Made by a program: the position numbers and the translations under genes
Assembly (NCBI GenBank): GCA_028705545.1
Contig: JAQWDG010000066.1
Location: 1-8,064, forward strand
From: Methanoregula sp.
GTDB taxonomy: Archaea > Halobacteriota > Methanomicrobia > Methanomicrobiales > Methanospirillaceae
Length of the DNA stretch: 8,064 nucleotides
Direction: 5' to 3'
The notes under the pieces: model-generated
Databases searched by the model: none
What the model was told of the DNA's origin: nothing
The model's input: the letters and a program-made list of their open reading frames with translations, nothing else
Shown: one piece after another, positions 5,590 to 8,064 of the stretch
How positions within the stretch are numbered: the first letter of the stretch is position 1
Layout: the number at the start of each line of letters is the position of its first letter

Positions 5590-5732
5590 CTGCTGCCCCC
5601 CTTGCCGCTGCCGTAGTACTTGGTCTCTACATAGTCAGTCAGATCCCGGACGGCATCCTCCATCCGCTTGGTGCCGGTGGAGAACTCCTTTCGGTTCCCC
5701 TCGTTGTATACGACGATTTTACACTTTCCCAT
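5586..5732 (-). CDS. Hypothetical 48-residue basic protein
   Basis: This small gene fills the gap between the cohesin-like and three-helix genes. Its ATG (5732-5730) shares one base with the upstream TAA (TAATG) and its TGA (5588-5586) overlaps the next GTG. The product starts MGKCKIVVYNEG, has an amphipathic-looking helical middle (about 22-38, ending VETKYY) and a Gly/Ser/Lys tail. No membrane span is present. The end-to-end coupling and the absence of any other gene in this gap make it likely real. Function unknown; a cytoplasmic adaptor is possible. Confidence 0.65.
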   Translation of the reverse strand: MGKCKIVVYNEGNRKEFSTGTKRMEDAVRDLTDYVETKYYGSGKGGSR

Positions 5733-6556
5733 TATGCTCTCTCCTTAACCAGTGAATAGACCACTGCCACGATACTGATGGCGATGAACGTTGTAGCGAC
5801 CAAATGAAACTCCGCCGGCAGCCGCACGATGATGAACAGCCCGAGCAGTGCCCCAACGATGCCCGGCAGCGTCATGTCCCGCTGCGTGATCCACATCATG
5901 AGGAACGGGATTGCGAAGATGATGACGTAGGCGAGCGGGCCGAGCGGGGCGGTGTAGGCACCGGCGGTTGCCCCGATGAGCGCCACCCAATCGATCGCCT
6001 CATCACCGGGCTCCGGGATCTCCTCTCCCCCGATCGCGCCGAGGAGGTCCACGGAGAGCGCGGTCGAGACCGGGGCGATGGTCGAGGTTGCCGGGGGGCG
6101 GAGGGAGCTCGTGACGGTGATCGTGCCGTTGGTGATCGTGGGGGTGATTGTGCCGCCCGCGTCATCGTCCAGTTGGTTGACGGTCGCGGTGATCGTGGTT
6201 GTGCCGACCGCGCGTCCCTCGATGGCGAGGGTTGCGATCAGAGTGTTGGCAGGCGCGGTTACCTGGTTGCCGAGGTCAGCGCCGACGATGGTGACGTTTG
6301 CCGCCGGGACCGTGCTCGCGGAGTGCAGGCTCGCCCAGGCCGGGAAGGTCACGCCGGCGATCCGGGCTACGGTGTCGTTCTCGACGGTGAACGTGATGTT
6401 GTACCCCGAGAGGCCGGTCTCCGAGGTGAGCAGTACGTTGATGTCCTTGTGTTGCAGCACTGCGGGGTCGGCTGCCGGGATCGTCAGGGTGTCGGCTGCG
6501 GCGGCGGCCCCGACGAGCAGGAGCAGCCCGAGCAGGATTAAGGCGAGTCGTCTCAT
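5732..6556 (-). CDS. Membrane-anchored cohesin-like protein
   Basis: 274 residues. An N-terminal signal peptide (about 1-21, Arg-Arg then a Leu-rich core and Ala-rich cleavage region) is followed by a beta-rich external domain (about 22-150). Its pattern matches archaeal cohesin-like domains: GYNITFTVEN, then a TLIATLAIEG strand, TTTITATV, a DDD-G turn and a final TITV strand. After a Pro/Ser/Thr linker (151-188) come three hydrophobic helices (about 206-224, 228-245 and 250-269) and a basic end. Cohesins bind dockerins, and the gene immediately upstream ends in a dockerin, so this protein is probably its membrane-bound receptor. The ATG overlaps the upstream stop (ATGA) and has AGGAGG before it. 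Alternatively the beta domain is a related carbohydrate-binding fold. Confidence 0.75.
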   Translation of the reverse strand: MRRLALILLGLLLLVGAAAAADTLTIPAADPAVLQHKDINVLLTSETGLSGYNITFTVENDTVARIAGVTFPAWASLHSASTVPAANVTIVGADLGNQVTAPANTLIATLAIEGRAVGTTTITATVNQLDDDAGGTITPTITNGTITVTSSLRPPATSTIAPVSTALSVDLLGAIGGEEIPEPGDEAIDWVALIGATAGAYTAPLGPLAYVIIFAIPFLMMWITQRDMTLPGIVGALLGLFIIVRLPAEFHLVATTFIAISIVAVVYSLVKERA

Positions 6557-8064
6557 ATCATCCCTCCTGATTGCCAGAGATTGTATACGTCATCAAAATC
6601 ACATCTGCCGTTGCTGTTCCAGTCGAACGCCGCTATGGGTTCGTTTGCTTCGCACCACGCGAGGTTTGTGAAATAGACTTGCAGGTCGTTGTAGTCCCAC
6701 CGGCCGTTGCCGTTGATATCTTCGTACAGGCTGTCACTGTCGGGGTCGGTAGGGGTGAGCGAGAGGCCGGGGAAGGGTTGCAGGACGGCGATGGTGATGT
6801 ATCTGGTTTTGGTCTCGGTGTCGCTGCTGTAGGGGTGCGAGGCGGTGAGGGTGACGGTGTGGGCGCCGGCGGTGATGTAGGTGTGCTGCGGGTTCTGGGC
6901 GGTGGAGGTGTTGCCGTCCCCGAAGGTCCAGAGCCATGATGTGGGGCCGCCGGTGGAGAGGTCGGTGAACTGGACGGCGACGGGGGCGGTGCCGCCGGTG
7001 ATGTTTGCGGTGAATTGGGCGGTGATGGGGCTGTAGACGGTGATGTAGTCGGTTTTTGTCTCGGTGTCACTGCCGTATTCGTTGGTCGCGTTCAGGGTGA
7101 CGGTGTAGAGGCCGGGCGCGGCGTAGGTGTGCTGCGGGTTCTGGGCGGTGGAGGTGTTGCCGTCCCCGAAGGTCCACGCCCACGAGGTCGGGCTGCCGGC
7201 GCTGGTGTCGGTGAACTGGACGATGAGCGGGGCTAGGCCGGAGGTGGGGGTGGCGGTGAAGGCGGTGACGGGCGGGGCGGCGGTCTCCTGTTCGCCGTTG
7301 AAGGTGAGCGCGGCGGGAGGGGTGGCGCTGTAGGTGCGGACGAGGATGTAGTCCAGATCCATCCCTGCGTACCCTCTATAGTGAGTGATCTGGATTGGAT
7401 GTGATCCGCTAACTCCCGTGTATCGAGTGGATGTTGTCCATGCTCCACCATTTCGCCGTTGTTTCAGATAGCCCCCTTCAGGAATAGCAAATTCCTCAAC
7501 GAAATACCCTGCAGGGGGGGCCGTGATAACGTCTCCGTCAGTTGATGATGTTGTCCAGGTTCTCGGAGGGGCCCAACGATTACCCCCATATGGGGGCCCA
7601 GTATAGATCGCGGACTCGTAGCCAGTATAGTAGACCAGTCCAATAGACGACCCAACCCCACTGAGGTCGGTATTCCCTACGCCTAATGACGTACTATACG
7701 TCCGAGTTTGGATTCTGAATTGAATCAGTATATCTGACTGAATCTGCGCGAGAGAGGCCAATGCCCCGTTGTTTGTAGTGCCCGATGATATGTGTAGCGC
7801 CCCATCGCTTACAGAGATCCCATTGTTCTGCAAAACCTCCCATTTTAACGAGTTCAGCGCCGAACCTTCGAAATGGTCGTATAGGAGATACGCCCCGTCC
7901 CCGTCGCTCGTGGTCGTCGCTGCGGCACTCCCATACCATACTGTTACCTCTCCGGCAGTGTCCGCCCCCTCCAGCCGCACGGCAAACCGGGCGCTCTCGC
8001 TCGAGTAGTCCGGCCAGAGATAATACGCGAGCTCTGCCCCGGTGCTGTTCGTAAATCGGATATC
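6553..8064 (-). CDS. Secreted DUF2341/lectin-PKD-PKD-dockerin surface protein (partial)
   Basis: The gene is cut by the window edge: the frame is open to 8064, giving 503 C-terminal residues. The GTG at 7980 is internal, because the codons before it continue the DUF2341 pattern (DIRFTNSTG, then LAYYLW). Domains in order: end of DUF2341 with its WYGS and DGDGAYLLYDHFEG signature (about 1-67); a concanavalin-like lectin region ending in MDLDYILVRTYS (to about 246); PKD 1 (about 264-344) and PKD 2 (about 347-426), each with WTFGDGNTSTAQNPQHTY; and a dockerin with two EF-hand-like loops, DINGNGRWDYND (449-460) and DWNSNGRCDFDD (481-492). No transmembrane anchor is present. Probable role: an adhesin or receptor-binding spike held on the surface through the dockerin by the adjacent cohesin-like protein. 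Confidence 0.85.
   Translation of the reverse strand, partial: DIRFTNSTGAELAYYLWPDYSSESARFAVRLEGADTAGEVTVWYGSAAATTTSDGDGAYLLYDHFEGSALNSLKWEVLQNNGISVSDGALHISSGTTNNGALASLAQIQSDILIQFRIQTRTYSTSLGVGNTDLSGVGSSIGLVYYTGYESAIYTGPPYGGNRWAPPRTWTTSSTDGDVITAPPAGYFVEEFAIPEGGYLKQRRNGGAWTTSTRYTGVSGSHPIQITHYRGYAGMDLDYILVRTYSATPPAALTFNGEQETAAPPVTAFTATPTSGLAPLIVQFTDTSAGSPTSWAWTFGDGNTSTAQNPQHTYAAPGLYTVTLNATNEYGSDTETKTDYITVYSPITAQFTANITGGTAPVAVQFTDLSTGGPTSWLWTFGDGNTSTAQNPQHTYITAGAHTVTLTASHPYSSDTETKTRYITIAVLQPFPGLSLTPTDPDSDSLYEDINGNGRWDYNDLQVYFTNLAWCEANEPIAAFDWNSNGRCDFDDVYNLWQSGGMI
6877..6930 (-). repeat. 54-bp exact repeat in PKD 2
   Basis: This stretch is identical, base for base, to 7123-7176. It encodes the WTFGDGNTSTAQNPQHTY core of the second PKD domain. 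The two copies are 246 nt (82 codons) apart, one PKD domain length. Confidence 0.9.
7123..7176 (-). repeat. 54-bp exact repeat in PKD 1
   Basis: This is the partner copy of 6877-6930, encoding the core of the first PKD domain. Sequence on both sides differs between the copies, so the identity reflects recent duplication, gene conversion or strong local constraint. Confidence 0.9.

Noticed and set aside
5804..6541. Long plus-strand frame of 245 codons opposite the cohesin-like gene
   Set aside because: Its translation is Arg/Asp/Gly-rich with no domain pattern, and the minus strand encodes a signal peptide, beta domain and helices. It is a shadow of a GC-rich gene.
5976..6671. Second long plus-strand frame opposite the cohesin-like and dockerin regions
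   Set aside because: It is low-complexity Val/Ser/Pro and spans two well-supported minus-strand genes and their overlap.
6633..7070. Pro/Thr/Ser-rich minus-strand frame within the PKD region
   Set aside because: It is an alternative frame of the PKD repeats; its low complexity reflects the GC-rich PKD codons.
7980..7980. GTG at 7980 as the start of the adhesin
   Set aside because: The frame is open to the window edge and the upstream codons continue the DUF2341 domain, so the GTG is an internal valine.

Overview
This window looks like part of an archaeal virus, provirus or related membrane-associated element from a methanogen, most likely a Methanomicrobiales-type host. The archaeal signals are TATA-box promoters with no bacterial -35/-10 pairs, Shine-Dalgarno (SD) sites of the GAGGTGAT type with TTG and GTG starts, and a surface protein built from DUF2341/lectin, PKD and dockerin modules, as is common in methanogens. 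No replication, integrase, tail or portal gene is visible, so calling it a virus is an inference from gene content and layout.

Almost everything is on the minus strand, transcribed from high to low coordinates in tightly coupled cassettes.
(1) 8064-4934: a large secreted DUF2341/lectin-PKD-PKD-dockerin protein, cut by the window edge. It is followed by a membrane-anchored cohesin-like protein, a 48-residue protein, a three-helix membrane protein and an 85-residue two-helix membrane protein. They are joined by ATGA, TAATG and GTGA stop/start overlaps and end at a small hairpin.
(2) 4890-1363: a strong TATA promoter and a perfect SD site drive a 91-residue two-helix protein that resembles the small hydrophobic major coat proteins of lipid-containing archaeal viruses. 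A hairpin and pyrimidine tract follow it. Five further genes come next: a soluble 174-residue protein, a protein anchored at both ends, two unknown proteins, and a P-loop ATPase with a C-terminal zinc ribbon.
(3) 1315-472: a 66-residue protein, then two more small two-helix membrane proteins under a promoter placed for a leaderless transcript. These two share a short motif with the 91-residue protein.
(4) 471-1: no convincing complete gene. Several inverted repeats lie between the minus-strand operon and a plus-strand, lysine/arginine-rich reading frame (116-325) that has no visible start. The first 112 bases contain three consecutive hairpins.

Proposed joint function: the small two-helix proteins form or decorate a membrane envelope. 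The ATPase and the doubly anchored protein act in assembly or DNA packaging/extrusion. The cohesin-like membrane protein non-covalently holds the dockerin-tagged lectin/PKD adhesin on the surface, as a clip-on receptor-binding spike. That cohesin-dockerin arrangement, together with an AT-richer lectin segment suggesting exchange of the tip, is the most interesting feature of the window.
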